Shown: piece by piece, positions 1 through 8,252 of the stretch
Numbering within the stretch: position 1 is the stretch's first letter
Layout of the letters: each line of letters starts with the position of its first letter
Source of the DNA: Paenisporosarcina quisquiliarum
Lineage (GTDB): Bacteria > Bacillota > Bacilli > Bacillales_A > Planococcaceae
Assembly (NCBI RefSeq): GCF_027563315.1
Contig: NZ_JAMKBJ010000004.1
Span: 1-64,000 of the forward strand
Reading direction: 5' to 3'
Length of the DNA: 64,000 nucleotides
Made by a program: the position numbers and the translations under genes
The notes under the pieces: generated by a model
What the model saw: the letters and a program-made list of their open reading frames with translations, nothing else
Database searches by the model: none
What the model was told of the DNA's origin: nothing

Positions 1-68
1 GCTCGACTTGCATGTATTAGGCACGCCGCCAGCGTTCGTCCTGAGCCAGGATCAAACTCTCCATAATA
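1..68 (-). rRNA. 16S ribosomal RNA, 5' end only
   Basis: The reverse strand carries the universal 16S start (AGAGTTTGATCCTGGCTCAG, then GACGAACGCTGGCGGCG). Only about the first 65 bases are present; the gene runs off the left edge. The exact 5' end is estimated from the conserved start. The tRNA cluster at 224-1305 lies upstream on the same strand, so the tRNAs and rRNA are probably co-transcribed. Confidence 0.97.
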
Positions 69-223
69 GGTGAGTCGATTAGCTCGACTTTGTTGCTGGC
101 GTCAAATTAATGACGTTTATAATGAACGTTTAAGTTCAAGTTTTGCTTCCCACACCGAAGTGTGTTCCGCTTTATTGTTGACGTTTTGCTGTTCAGTTTT
201 CAAGGTTCATTAGGTAAATTATA
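69..223 (-). promoter_or_regulatory. rRNA leader between tRNA-Gly and 16S
   Basis: This spacer reads, on the minus strand, like the leader that precedes Bacillales 16S genes (GAACCTTGAAAACTGAACAG near its start). It contains a perfect small hairpin, CACAC-TTCG-GTGTG, at 151-164. It probably serves antitermination and rRNA processing. I see no convincing separate promoter in it. Confidence 0.55.
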
Positions 224-297
224 TGGAGCGGGTGAAGGGAATCGAACCCTCATCATCAGCTTGGAAGGCTGAGGTTTTACCACTAAACTACACCCGC
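224..297 (-). tRNA. tRNA-Gly (TCC)
   Basis: Cloverleaf on the minus strand with acceptor GCGGGTG, T-loop GGTTCGATTCC, anticodon TCC in the loop CTTCCAA, and an encoded CCA end. It is 74 nt and is the last tRNA before the 16S gene. Confidence 0.96.
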
Positions 298-323
298 ATT
301 ATTATATTATATAGAAGGTAATT

Positions 324-400
<77 letters not shown>

Positions 401-410
401 AAAGAATTTT

Positions 411-496
<86 letters not shown>

Positions 497-558
497 TTGA
501 TGTTTTAACGACAAGATTTAGTATATCACGTTAATTCAAGAAGTCAACAACAAAATTA

Positions 559-631
559 TGAGCCATGTAGGATTCGAACCTACGACCCTCTGATTAAAAG
601 TCAGATGCTCTACCAACTGAGCTAATGGCTC
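559..631 (-). tRNA. tRNA-Lys (TTT), CCA not encoded
   Basis: Cloverleaf of 73 nt with acceptor GAGCCAT, anticodon TTT in CTTTTAA and T-arm GGTTCGAATCC. The 3' end is followed by TAAT, so this is the only tRNA in the cluster without a genomic CCA; CCA must be added by nucleotidyltransferase. Confidence 0.95.
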
Positions 632-650
632 GCAAACTTAGAAAAATATA

Positions 651-725
651 TGGCTGGGGTACCTGGATTCGAACCAGGGCGTGACGGAATCAAAATCCGT
701 TGCCTTACCGCTTGGCTATACCCCA
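651..725 (-). tRNA. tRNA-Gln (TTG)
   Basis: Cloverleaf of 75 nt with acceptor TGGGGTA, anticodon TTG in GATTTTGATTC, T-loop GGTTCGAATCC and encoded CCA. Confidence 0.96.
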
Positions 726-733
726 ATAAAAAA

Positions 734-809
734 TGGCGGTCCCGACGGGAATCGAACCCGCGATCTCCTGCGTGACAGGCAGGCATGTTAACCGCTACAC
801 CACGGGACC
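734..809 (-). tRNA. tRNA-Asp (GTC)
   Basis: Cloverleaf of 76 nt with acceptor GGTCCCG, anticodon GTC in CTGTCAC, T-arm GGTTCGATTCC and encoded CCA. Confidence 0.96.
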
Positions 810-811
810 AT

Positions 812-889
<78 letters not shown>

Positions 890-972
890 ATAATATTATT
901 GTTATAAACATAATTGCTTCAACGCTTATGTCGTAGTGGACGTCTGCATCGGCTTCGCCTGCTTCGACGTTA

Positions 973-994
973 ATCGCCATCTTCGTTTGGCGAT
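973..994. repeat. 7-bp inverted repeat in tRNA spacer
   Basis: ATCGCCA and TGGCGAT flank an 8-nt loop, forming a perfect stem in the 261-bp gap between tRNA-fMet and tRNA-Glu. There is no T-run on either side that would make it a normal terminator, so an RNA processing hairpin is possible. Confidence 0.4.
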
Positions 995-995
995 T

Positions 996-1086
996 TGCTC
1001 CACCCCGCGTTTTCTCTAAAGAGAGAATAACACCCTCGCGATTTTCTTTAGAAGTGAATTTCACTATCCTCGCGATTTCTTTATAG
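996..1086 (-). repeat. Degenerate repeats seeded by tRNA-fMet 5' end
   Basis: Fourteen bases at 996-1009 are identical to the first 14 bases of the tRNA-fMet gene (876-889). The adjoining stretch recurs in degraded form at about 1033-1051 and 1068-1086, each with a core of CCTCGCGATTT-CTTTA seen on the plus strand. They look like remnants of local tandem duplication of the tRNA 5' region. No complete second tRNA can be folded. Confidence 0.5.
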
Positions 1087-1150
1087 AGGCTTGTACTATT
1101 CTATAAGAAAGAACTGCATTGAGTATAACATAGTTTGTTTATAAAATGAT

Positions 1151-1225
1151 TGGTGACCCCTACGGGATTCGAACCCGTGTTACCGCCGTGAAAGGGCGGT
1201 GTCTTAACCGCTTGACCAAGGGGCC
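1151..1225 (-). tRNA. tRNA-Glu (TTC)
   Basis: Cloverleaf of 75 nt with acceptor GGCCCCT, anticodon TTC in CTTTCAC, T-arm GGTTCGAATCC and encoded CCA. Confidence 0.96.
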
Positions 1226-1230
1226 GATAA

Positions 1231-1305
1231 TGGCTCCGAAGGTAGGACTCGAACCTACGACCAATCGATTAACAGTCGATTGCTCTACCACTGAGCTACT
1301 TCGGA
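1231..1305 (-). tRNA. tRNA-Asn (GTT)
   Basis: Cloverleaf of 75 nt with acceptor TCCGAAG, anticodon GTT in CTGTTAA, T-loop GGTTCGAGTCC and encoded CCA. It is the promoter-proximal tRNA of the cluster. Confidence 0.96.
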
Positions 1306-1335
1306 ATAATGTTATGTAACTAATCGACTTTTCTT

Positions 1336-1364
1336 ATTATAGGGAGGTAGTTCTTCCACGTCAA
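1336..1364 (-). promoter_or_regulatory. SigA promoter of the tRNA/rRNA operon
   Basis: On the minus strand TTGACG (1364-1359) and TATAAT (1341-1336) are separated by exactly 17 bp, a near-consensus vegetative promoter about 30 bp upstream of tRNA-Asn. The strength of the match fits a stable-RNA operon. Confidence 0.88.
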
Positions 1365-1394
1365 CCACTTTTGACCATTTTCTCTAAACAAATA

Positions 1395-1850
1395 TTATTC
1401 CACTTTTATTAAACGCCCAGAACACTTGCCACACCTGTATTTGTTAGTATTTAAACGAATTTTCCGTCTATATAATAAACCGCAAGAGATGCAGCCATAG
1501 ACATGTTGGGTTTCTTTTTTCTTTCTTTTCACCGCCCCTAAGTTTGCACAAAATCTTGGAGATTTAGTCACTTTCAATAAATCTTTAAATTCTTTATCAC
1601 GATGTTTGTAACCTTTTCCTTCTATATGTAAATGGTAATGGCATAATTCATGGCGGATGATTCCTTCAAGTTCATCACGACCATGTAGTTCTAATGATTT
1701 TGGATTGATTTGAATATGATGTGTCTGCAACATGTATCGGCCCCCTGTTGTCTTGAGGCGACTGTTGAAATATGCTTCATGTTTAAAAGGTTTATGAAAA
1801 ACAGTTTCCGAAATATTTATGACCAGTTGTTGAAGTTCTTCGTTTGTCAT
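1395..1850 (-). CDS. SprT-like zinc metalloprotease-fold protein (YdcK type)
   Basis: A 151-residue protein of the SprT family. The zinc-binding HELCH motif (HExxH type) lies near residue 68, and a C-terminal zinc ribbon is formed by CxxC pairs (CISC, CGKC). Eukaryotic relatives (Spartan) cleave DNA-protein crosslinks; the bacterial role is unknown. I chose the ATG at 1850 because AAAGGATG sits 9 nt before it, whereas it overlaps the ATG at 1859. The gene follows tex on the same strand, as ydcK does in B. subtilis. Length matches the Bacillus homologue. Confidence 0.85.
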   Translation of the reverse strand: MTNEELQQLVINISETVFHKPFKHEAYFNSRLKTTGGRYMLQTHHIQINPKSLELHGRDELEGIIRHELCHYHLHIEGKGYKHRDKEFKDLLKVTKSPRFCANLGAVKRKKKETQHVYGCISCGLLYRRKIRLNTNKYRCGKCSGRLIKVE

Positions 1851-1874
1851 GCCACTCATCCTTTGAATACATTA

Positions 1875-1908
1875 GAACCCACCTACCGAATATCCGATAG
1901 GCAGGTTC
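1875..1908 (-). terminator. Hairpin between tex and the sprT-like gene
   Basis: On the minus strand GAACCTGCCTA pairs with TAGGTGGGTTC, two of the pairs being G-T wobbles. There is no following T-run, so it may attenuate or process the transcript rather than terminate it. Confidence 0.4.
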
Positions 1909-1911
1909 CAT

Positions 1912-4080
1912 TTAGTTTTGTTTTACAGGCGGAAGCATCGTTAATGATATGCGACCTTTTGTTTTTTCAACTTGTTCCACCCAAACAGTCACGATGTCTC
2001 CTAGTGCAACGACATCAAGAGGATGTTTGACGAACCCTTTTTTCAATTTAGAAATATGCACGAGCCCATCTTGTTTTACTCCGATGTCTACAAATGCACC
2101 GAAATCTACTACATTACGAACTGTTCCCTGCAATTCCATACCACTTGCCAAGTCTTCCATTTGAAGAACGTCCGTCTTCAATAATGGTTGAGGGAATTGA
2201 TCACGTGGGTCACGTGTCGGTTTTTTCAAAGTATCCACGATATCTTTCAACGTGATTTCACCAATATCCAATCGTTCGCTTAGCTCTTTCAAATCTATTT
2301 CATTAAGTGCGAGTTCAGCTTCTTTCGTACCGATTTGCGCTTTCGATAATCCAGCTGTTTTCAGTACTTCTTCAGCACTTTGATAACTTTCGGGATGGAT
2401 ACCCGTTGCGTCAAAGGGGTTTTTAGCTTCAGGAATTCTTAAGAACCCAATAGCTTGTTCATAAGTTTTAGCACCAAGACGCGGGATTTTCTTCAGTTGT
2501 GCGCGAGAAGTGAATTTGCCGTTTTCATTTCGCATGATAATGACATTTTCAGCTACGGTTTTCGAAAGACCCGACACATATTGTAATAACGATGCAGAAG
2601 CCGTATTTATATTAACACCTACTTGGTTAACAGCGGTTTCCACTATGAATGTTAATGACTCGTTCAGTTTCTTTTGAGAAACGTCGTGTTGATATTGACC
2701 AACCCCTACAGCTTTTGGTTCAATTTTCACTAGCTCAGAAAGTGGATCCTGAAGTCTTCGTGCAATTGATACTGCACTGCGTTGTTCGACTTGAAGATGA
2801 GGAAATTCAGCACGTGCAGTGTCTGATGCTGAGTACACACTGGCTCCCGCTTCATTCACAATAACATATGCAATTTCACGGTCTGCTTCTTTCAAACACT
2901 CTGCAATGAATTGCTCTGTCTCACGAGATGCTGTTCCGTTACCAATCGCAACGATGGAGACAGGGTATCTCTTTAATACATCTAGAATCGTTTTCTTCGA
3001 CCCGACCGGATCTGCTTTTGGTGGATGAGGATAAATCACGGACACTTCTTGAAGCTTACCCGTATCATCAACGACTGCTAACTTACAACCAGTGCGATAT
3101 GCTGGGTCTACCCCAAGAACGACTTTACCTTTCAATGGCGGCTGTAATAAAAGGTTTCGCAAGTTTTCCGAGAAGATATGAATGGCTTGTGTTTCACCTA
3201 TCTCGGTTAGCTCCGTTCTGATTTCCCGTTCTACTGAAGGAGCAATCAGACGTTTATAGGAATCCTCAATCGCTTCGGTCACCTGGCCAATACTTGGTGA
3301 AGAGCTATGGGTTGGAATCCATTCATCACGCATGACACTTAAAATCCGATCCACGGGTGCATGAAAGTGAATCTTCAAAATATCTTCTTTTTCTCCACGG
3401 TTCAGCGCAAGCACACGATGCGGAACAATTTTCTTAACAGGCTCCGAGTAGTCATAATACATTTCAAAGACGCTTTTCTCATCGGCTTCCTGCTTTTTTA
3501 CCGTGGATACGATTGATCCTTCCGCGCGTGTTAAGTTTCGAACCTTTTCACGGATTTTTGCGTCATCCGCAAATTGTTCAGCTAAAATATCACGGGCACC
3601 CTGCAAAGCTTCTTCTACACTCAAGACTTCTTTTTCTTCATTGATGAAATCTTTTGCTAGATCTTCAGGTTGTGTTTGAGAATATGTTAATAATAAAGCG
3701 GCTAGTGTTTCTAATCCTTTTTCTTTTGCGATGGTTGCTTTCGTTCTGCGTTTTTGTTTATATGGTCGATATAAATCTTCAAGTCTTTGAAGAACAGTGG
3801 CTGCTTGTATCGCTTGGGACAACTCTTCCGTTAACTTCCCTTGTTCATCGATTAAGCGCATCACTTCTTCTTTTCGTTGTTCTAGTTGCTGTATGTAACG
3901 GTATCGATCTTCAACCGCTTTAATTTGCACTTCATCCAACGAGCCTGTTGCTTCTTTTCGGTATCGTGCAATGAAAGGAACAGTATTTCCTTCTTCAAGC
4001 AAATCAATAACTTGTTGGGCTTGCGCAGGTCGTACATTTGTTTCTTTAGCGATTCGTTGCATCATTTGTTTAGCGTCCAT
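1912..4080 (-). CDS. tex: Tex-family S1 RNA-binding protein
   Basis: A 722-residue Tex homologue (B. subtilis YdcI). The order is an N-terminal helical Tex domain (about 1-200), a YqgF/RNase H-like domain around 315-440 (VVLGVDPAYRTGCK), helix-hairpin-helix motifs around 490-560 (INTASASLLQYVSG), and a C-terminal S1 domain from about 640 (GTVRNVVDFGAFVDIGV). Tex proteins bind nucleic acid and affect transcription and toxin gene expression in other bacteria. The ATG at 4080 is preferred: its AAAGGA site is 11 nt upstream, while it overlaps the ATG at 4092. A candidate extended -10 (TGTTAAAAT) lies upstream. Confidence 0.95.
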   Translation of the reverse strand: MDAKQMMQRIAKETNVRPAQAQQVIDLLEEGNTVPFIARYRKEATGSLDEVQIKAVEDRYRYIQQLEQRKEEVMRLIDEQGKLTEELSQAIQAATVLQRLEDLYRPYKQKRRTKATIAKEKGLETLAALLLTYSQTQPEDLAKDFINEEKEVLSVEEALQGARDILAEQFADDAKIREKVRNLTRAEGSIVSTVKKQEADEKSVFEMYYDYSEPVKKIVPHRVLALNRGEKEDILKIHFHAPVDRILSVMRDEWIPTHSSSPSIGQVTEAIEDSYKRLIAPSVEREIRTELTEIGETQAIHIFSENLRNLLLQPPLKGKVVLGVDPAYRTGCKLAVVDDTGKLQEVSVIYPHPPKADPVGSKKTILDVLKRYPVSIVAIGNGTASRETEQFIAECLKEADREIAYVIVNEAGASVYSASDTARAEFPHLQVEQRSAVSIARRLQDPLSELVKIEPKAVGVGQYQHDVSQKKLNESLTFIVETAVNQVGVNINTASASLLQYVSGLSKTVAENVIIMRNENGKFTSRAQLKKIPRLGAKTYEQAIGFLRIPEAKNPFDATGIHPESYQSAEEVLKTAGLSKAQIGTKEAELALNEIDLKELSERLDIGEITLKDIVDTLKKPTRDPRDQFPQPLLKTDVLQMEDLASGMELQGTVRNVVDFGAFVDIGVKQDGLVHISKLKKGFVKHPLDVVALGDIVTVWVEQVEKTKGRISLTMLPPVKQN

Positions 4081-4210
4081 GTGACTTATCATCCTTTCGC
4101 TTTACACCCATTTATTTTAACACAAGCAAACCGCAAAGCGCTTGCGCTTCCTTAGCTACGCATTGAAATGTTGAGCAATTGAGTGACGAATGCACCATCT
4201 TTTAGAACAC

Positions 4211-4242
4211 AAAAAAACCCACTCCATTTTATTGGAGCAGGC
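4211..4242 (-). terminator. Terminator of the sigma-B operon
   Basis: GCTCCA and TGGAGT form a stem, flanked by CC/GG pairs and followed by seven T on the minus strand. It overlaps the last codons of rsbX and separates the sigma-B operon from tex. Confidence 0.85.
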
Positions 4243-4828
4243 TTCCTGCGATAAATGTTGCATCATCACCATGTTCAATGGTGTCAATTAATGTTTGGTG
4301 CAGGTCATAAGCACCTGTACTATTTCGCATTGTGCTCTTAGGATTACCTAATACGACACCATCCGAATGGAACAAGAATAAATCACCTGGTTTATATGAA
4401 TAGCTTTGAGTTCGAAGTTTTGTAGGTCTTCCCGATAAATAGCCCATTACTGGTAATGGATAAATCATTTTATCATCGTCTTTTCTAGTCATATAAAACT
4501 TGATGTTTCCGACACAGCTATATGCAATCGTCTTAGCTGAAAAATCAACTTTAACAATAGCCACAGCTGCTCCACGTTTTTGAAACATGAGTTCATTGCA
4601 TCTTAACAAAAGTTCATCAATTGTTTCATGATGATATTCCGTCAAAATCATCGGTATGATTTCGGACGATTGTCTAGCAATTGGTCCATTGCCTAAGCCA
4701 TCAGCAATGGCACATAAAAAGTAATCTTCATTCATATACGTGAAATACGTATCTCCCGATTCATTGTTTCCTTCTTTTGCTTCCTGATAGACGAATACTT
4801 CTATATACGGATGCCGTATTGAGCGCAT
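4229..4828 (-). CDS. rsbX: RsbX, PP2C-type serine phosphatase
   Basis: A 199-residue protein with a SpoIIE/PP2C-like fold: an acidic metal site near residue 43 (AIADGLGNGP) and a second one near residue 155 (LFHSDGV). RsbX dephosphorylates RsbS and RsbR and so resets the stressosome after a stress pulse. It is the last gene of the sigma-B operon; its ATG overlaps the sigB stop codon (TAATG), implying translational coupling. Length matches B. subtilis RsbX (199). Confidence 0.93.
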   Translation of the reverse strand: MRSIRHPYIEVFVYQEAKEGNNESGDTYFTYMNEDYFLCAIADGLGNGPIARQSSEIIPMILTEYHHETIDELLLRCNELMFQKRGAAVAIVKVDFSAKTIAYSCVGNIKFYMTRKDDDKMIYPLPVMGYLSGRPTKLRTQSYSYKPGDLFLFHSDGVVLGNPKSTMRNSTGAYDLHQTLIDTIEHGDDATFIAGSLLQ

Positions 4829-5610
4829 TACGATACGCCACCTGCTGCAAGAATAGCATCTTGTAACTTTTTGATGGCTTTACGTTGTAATCGGGAAACA
4901 TGCATTTGGGAAATACCTAGTTTGTCGCCGGCTTCTTTTTGGCTTAGTTGATCTATATATGTAAACTGGATGACTTGTTTCTCCCGCTCGGAGAGGACAC
5001 TGAGTGCATTTGCCACTAACATACGCTGATCTGTTTTTTCATACCCATCGTCTTGCTGACCAATAACGTCAAATAAAGTAATGCTACTTCCATCCGAATC
5101 AGACTCAAGGGAATGGTCCATCGAAAGAGCTTGGTAGCTTTTACCCATTTCCATTGCTTCTAATACGTCATCTTCATCTACTTCAAGATATTCAGCAATT
5201 TCCACAACTTTAGGTGAGCGTTGAAGTTCGGTGGTTAGTGTTTCAACAGCAGATTTAATTCGTGGTCCCAGCTCTTTGATGCGACGTGGAACATGGACTG
5301 CCCATGTTTTGTCACGTAGAAAACGTTTGATTTCGCCGATGATTGTCGGAACTGCGAAGGCTTCAAACGTTCTCCCAAATTCGGGATCGTATCGACGAAT
5401 CGCACCAAGTAAACCTAACATACCAACTTGAACGATATCTTCGTGGTACGATTTCCCGTTAGAATATTTTCGAGCGATTGATTCGACTAATCGTTGGTAA
5501 TTTAAAACCAGATTGGTTTGAGCCTCTTCATCCTCAGACTCTTGATAAGCTTTAATCCACTCAAGAATTTGTTCTTTGGTTTGATGATTAGGAGGAGATA
5601 GTTTCGACAT
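4828..5610 (-). CDS. sigB: RNA polymerase sigma-B factor
   Basis: A 260-residue sigma-70 family general stress factor. Region 2 is visible around residues 45-95 (DIVQVGMLGLLGAIRRYDP), region 3 in the middle, and a region 4 helix-turn-helix near the C-terminus (LSQKEAGDKLGISQMHVSR). The ATG at 5610 is chosen over one at 5637 because AGGTGG lies 8 nt upstream and the length fits the family. The start overlaps the end of rsbW, whose product is the anti-sigma factor that holds SigB inactive. Confidence 0.96.
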   Translation of the reverse strand: MSKLSPPNHQTKEQILEWIKAYQESEDEEAQTNLVLNYQRLVESIARKYSNGKSYHEDIVQVGMLGLLGAIRRYDPEFGRTFEAFAVPTIIGEIKRFLRDKTWAVHVPRRIKELGPRIKSAVETLTTELQRSPKVVEIAEYLEVDEDDVLEAMEMGKSYQALSMDHSLESDSDGSSITLFDVIGQQDDGYEKTDQRMLVANALSVLSEREKQVIQFTYIDQLSQKEAGDKLGISQMHVSRLQRKAIKKLQDAILAAGGVS

Positions 5611-6058
5611 TCTCTTCCACCTGCTCTTCTCCGACATATTTTGTCATAAAGACGGTTACGCCTTCTTGGTGGTGGACTTTTACTTCATCCATTAAAGTTT
5701 CTATTAAGTACAGGCCTAGTCCACCTTCGCGTAAAAACTGAACTTCCTGTTCTTCATGATAAGGTCCAACTTTGGCTTTCGTTTCTTCAAAGTTGAAGCT
5801 TTTCCCATGGTCAGCAACCATGATTTCAATTTTATCTGGATAAAGTGCACAACCTACCACTACTTCGCCTTCATCCACTCCAGCATAAGCATGTTGTACA
5901 GCATTTGTAATTGCTTCAGAAGAAGCGATTTTTAAATCTTCGATATCATCGTAAGTAAAACCAATACGACTGGCTAATCCAGATATAGTTAAACGCGCAA
6001 CACCCACATATTGTGGTTTTGCAGGTACTCTAATTTCTACATAATCAAATGGTCTCAT
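5588..6058 (-). CDS. rsbW: RsbW, anti-sigma-B factor and kinase
   Basis: A 156-residue GHKL-type serine kinase. The ATP-binding N box (SSEAITNAVQHAY), the ADHGKSF motif and the GGLGLYLIETL lid region are all present. It binds SigB in unstressed cells and inactivates its own antagonist RsbV by phosphorylation. It sits between rsbV and sigB with minimal spacing, the normal partner-switch arrangement. Confidence 0.96.
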   Translation of the reverse strand: MRPFDYVEIRVPAKPQYVGVARLTISGLASRIGFTYDDIEDLKIASSEAITNAVQHAYAGVDEGEVVVGCALYPDKIEIMVADHGKSFNFEETKAKVGPYHEEQEVQFLREGGLGLYLIETLMDEVKVHHQEGVTVFMTKYVGEEQVEENVETISS

Positions 6059-6060
6059 GA

Positions 6061-6390
6061 TCAGTTTCCACCTTTATCGTCTGTCTCAATATGCATAATT
6101 TCACCAAGACCTGTTATATCAAATAATCTCTTTAGACGAGGCGATAATCCCGTTAACTTAACATGACCATTATCGGCATTAATATTCTTGAAGAACGCAA
6201 CAATAACACCCAAACCAGTACTATCCATATAAGATACGTCTGACATATCCAATTCAGCTTGCAAACCTTCTTTTGGTTGTACTGTCGCTAATTTTTCTCG
6301 TAAAATTGGTGCAGTAAACGCATCAATTTCCCCGCTAATAAAACCTTTAACGAAATTCTCTTCTTCTTTTAATACGACCTGAATATTCAT
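6061..6390 (-). CDS. rsbV: RsbV, anti-anti-sigma factor
   Basis: A 109-residue STAS-domain protein. The phosphorylatable serine lies in YMDSTGLGV near residue 56, the residue RsbW modifies in B. subtilis. Unphosphorylated RsbV binds RsbW and frees SigB; RsbU dephosphorylates RsbV. A sigma-B promoter lies immediately upstream at 6438-6462, so rsbVW-sigB-rsbX can be transcribed by SigB itself. Confidence 0.96.
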   Translation of the reverse strand: MNIQVVLKEEENFVKGFISGEIDAFTAPILREKLATVQPKEGLQAELDMSDVSYMDSTGLGVIVAFFKNINADNGHVKLTGLSPRLKRLFDITGLGEIMHIETDDKGGN

Positions 6391-6437
6391 CTATTGCACC
6401 CCGTCCATCTACTTATCTTTTTCTTTGTACTTACTAA

Positions 6438-6462
6438 ATACCACTAAGATATTTTTTTAAAC
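6438..6462 (-). promoter_or_regulatory. Sigma-B promoter before rsbV
   Basis: On the minus strand GTTTAA (6462-6457) and TGGTAT (6443-6438) are 13 bp apart, matching the sigma-B consensus GTTTAA-N12-15-GGGTAT at 11 of 12 positions. It lies in the rsbU-rsbV gap, exactly where B. subtilis has its autoregulatory promoter. Confidence 0.9.
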
Positions 6463-6466
6463 CTAA

Positions 6467-7471
6467 TTAGTGCGTTTTTTTGAAAATAACTAGCGTAAAA
6501 TCATCACGAAGCTCAAAATTTTGCATCTTCTCTAGTTCTTTATACACAGTATCAACGATGGTTTGAGCAGATTCATCGCGTAATGAATGTATTAAGGAAG
6601 CAATGATTTCCTGTTCAATGAATCCTTCATCCGTTCTACACTCCGTTACACCGTCCGTCATCATAACGATAAAATCACCGTATTCCATTTTAACCTCGTG
6701 TTGTGCATACGTAACATTCGGTACAACACCCAGCAAAAGACCTTTTGCATGGAGTTCAGAAAACTCTCCTTTTTGTGCATCATAAAAAAGAGCAGGTTCG
6801 TGACCTGCCGATGCATATGTAAAGACAGATTGTTCGACATTATAACGGCCGTAAAACATAGAGATAAACATATCGTCATCGACACTTTTCTCAACAATGC
6901 GATTAATAATATCCAATACTTTTTTGGGATCGGACGTTGCATCCTGCAAACTGTCCATCCCGTACTTAATCATGGACATGCAAAGTGCAGCAGGAATTCC
7001 TTTACCGATGACATCAGCAACTGCAACACCAGCGTTTTTTAAATCGTCGCTGAGAAAATAAATATAATCCCCATTCATCTTTCGAGCCGGAACAGAAACA
7101 AGACCAATCTCCAGACCAGCAACTTCAGGAACAGTTGTTTTCAATAATGTCCGTTGAACATTGGCCGCTAAATCCATTTCAACCTTAATTTCTTCCTGCT
7201 GCTCCAACAAGCTTTGATGTTCCGCATGAGCAAGCCCATAACGGATCATCATTTCGATTAGCAAATCAAATGAATGCCAAACATTCATTGGCAACTCAGG
7301 AAACATTTCTTCAAGTGCTGCCTTATGTATGCTAATTACCTCTTCAGGAGCTATGTTTTTTTGGATCAGCTGACGGCTGAAGTTTTGGCCTGCATATAAA
7401 TTTTGCTCTGTTTGACGCATGACATACTGTCGGAGTATTTCTTTATATTGCCGTTCAATTTCTTGAGGCAT
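6467..7471 (-). CDS. rsbU: RsbU, PP2C-type phosphatase for RsbV
   Basis: A 334-residue phosphatase. The N-terminal part (about 1-85) corresponds to the RsbT-binding domain of RsbU. The C-terminal SpoIIE/PP2C domain has metal-binding motifs MNGDYIYFLSDD, VADVIGKGIPAAL and MMTDGVTE. When RsbT is released from the stressosome it activates RsbU, which dephosphorylates RsbV. A good Shine-Dalgarno site (GGAGG) precedes the ATG. Length matches B. subtilis RsbU. Confidence 0.95.
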   Translation of the reverse strand: MPQEIERQYKEILRQYVMRQTEQNLYAGQNFSRQLIQKNIAPEEVISIHKAALEEMFPELPMNVWHSFDLLIEMMIRYGLAHAEHQSLLEQQEEIKVEMDLAANVQRTLLKTTVPEVAGLEIGLVSVPARKMNGDYIYFLSDDLKNAGVAVADVIGKGIPAALCMSMIKYGMDSLQDATSDPKKVLDIINRIVEKSVDDDMFISMFYGRYNVEQSVFTYASAGHEPALFYDAQKGEFSELHAKGLLLGVVPNVTYAQHEVKMEYGDFIVMMTDGVTECRTDEGFIEQEIIASLIHSLRDESAQTIVDTVYKELEKMQNFELRDDFTLVIFKKTH

Positions 7472-7485
7472 TTATATCTAACCTC

Positions 7486-7887
7486 CTAGCGAATCCACTT
7501 CGTCGCTTTAATGACGGTTCCTTCACCTAAAACTGTTTCTATTTTAAAATCATCCATTAAACGTTTTACTCCAGGCATACCAGCACCTAATCCACCAGAA
7601 GTGGAGAAGCCATCCTCCATCACTTTTCGAACATCGGGAATTCCCGGTCCTTCGTCTGATGCGATAATAATTATGCCAAATGATCCGCCTTCTGATATAC
7701 GTTCAATTTCGATTTTACCTTTTCCCGCATATAAGTAAATATTACGAGCTAGTTCACTGATTGCCGTTGTGATACGGGCTTGGTCAACAGTACCAAAGCC
7801 AACTTCCTTTGCTTCGTTACGACCAAGTTGTCTAGCAGCAACAATGTCCCACTCTGTTAAAATTTCTACAGAAGACCGATAACCCAT
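7486..7887 (-). CDS. rsbT: RsbT, switch kinase
   Basis: A 133-residue GHKL kinase with motifs ELARNIYLYAG, SDEGPGI and LGAGMPGVKRLMDDF. It phosphorylates RsbR and RsbS within the stressosome and, once released, binds and activates RsbU. It follows rsbS with a 2-bp gap. Confidence 0.95.
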   Translation of the reverse strand: MGYRSSVEILTEWDIVAARQLGRNEAKEVGFGTVDQARITTAISELARNIYLYAGKGKIEIERISEGGSFGIIIIASDEGPGIPDVRKVMEDGFSTSGGLGAGMPGVKRLMDDFKIETVLGEGTVIKATKWIR

Positions 7888-7889
7888 AC

Positions 7890-8252
7890 TTAGGCCTCCA
7901 ATTCTCGTTGGAGTTTTTCAAGACCATTCTCTAAGTCTAATGCTGTCATTACATCTTCTAAACGAATTCCCAATTCGATAAGTGTAATTGCTACCGCAGG
8001 CTGAATTCCTGTAATTACCACTTTGGCACCCATTAATCCAGACATACTGATGACATCACCTAGAACTTTAGCGATGAAAGAGTCAATAAAATCGATTGGT
8101 GTTAAATCGATTACCACTCCACGTGCGCTTGTTTCATGCATTTTGGTTAGTAAATCTTCTTGGAATTGTAGTGCAGTTTGGTCATCAAGCTCCCATTGAA
8201 TTGAAACAATTAAGGTATCTTTTAACTTCAAGATCGGTATACGTAAGTTCAA
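7890..8252 (-). CDS. rsbS: RsbS, stressosome STAS scaffold (TTG start)
   Basis: A 120-residue STAS protein nearly superimposable on B. subtilis RsbS, with the phosphorylated serine in [11 protein letters not shown] near residue 58. A longer reading from 8288 would have to encode its own Shine-Dalgarno sequence. GGAGGTG sits 8 nt before the TTG at 8252, which also gives the family length. The TTG overlaps the rsbR stop (TTGA), so the two are translationally coupled. Confidence 0.93.
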   Translation of the reverse strand: MNLRIPILKLKDTLIVSIQWELDDQTALQFQEDLLTKMHETSARGVVIDLTPIDFIDSFIAKVLGDVISMSGLMGAKVVITGIQPAVAITLIELGIRLEDVMTALDLENGLEKLQRELEA

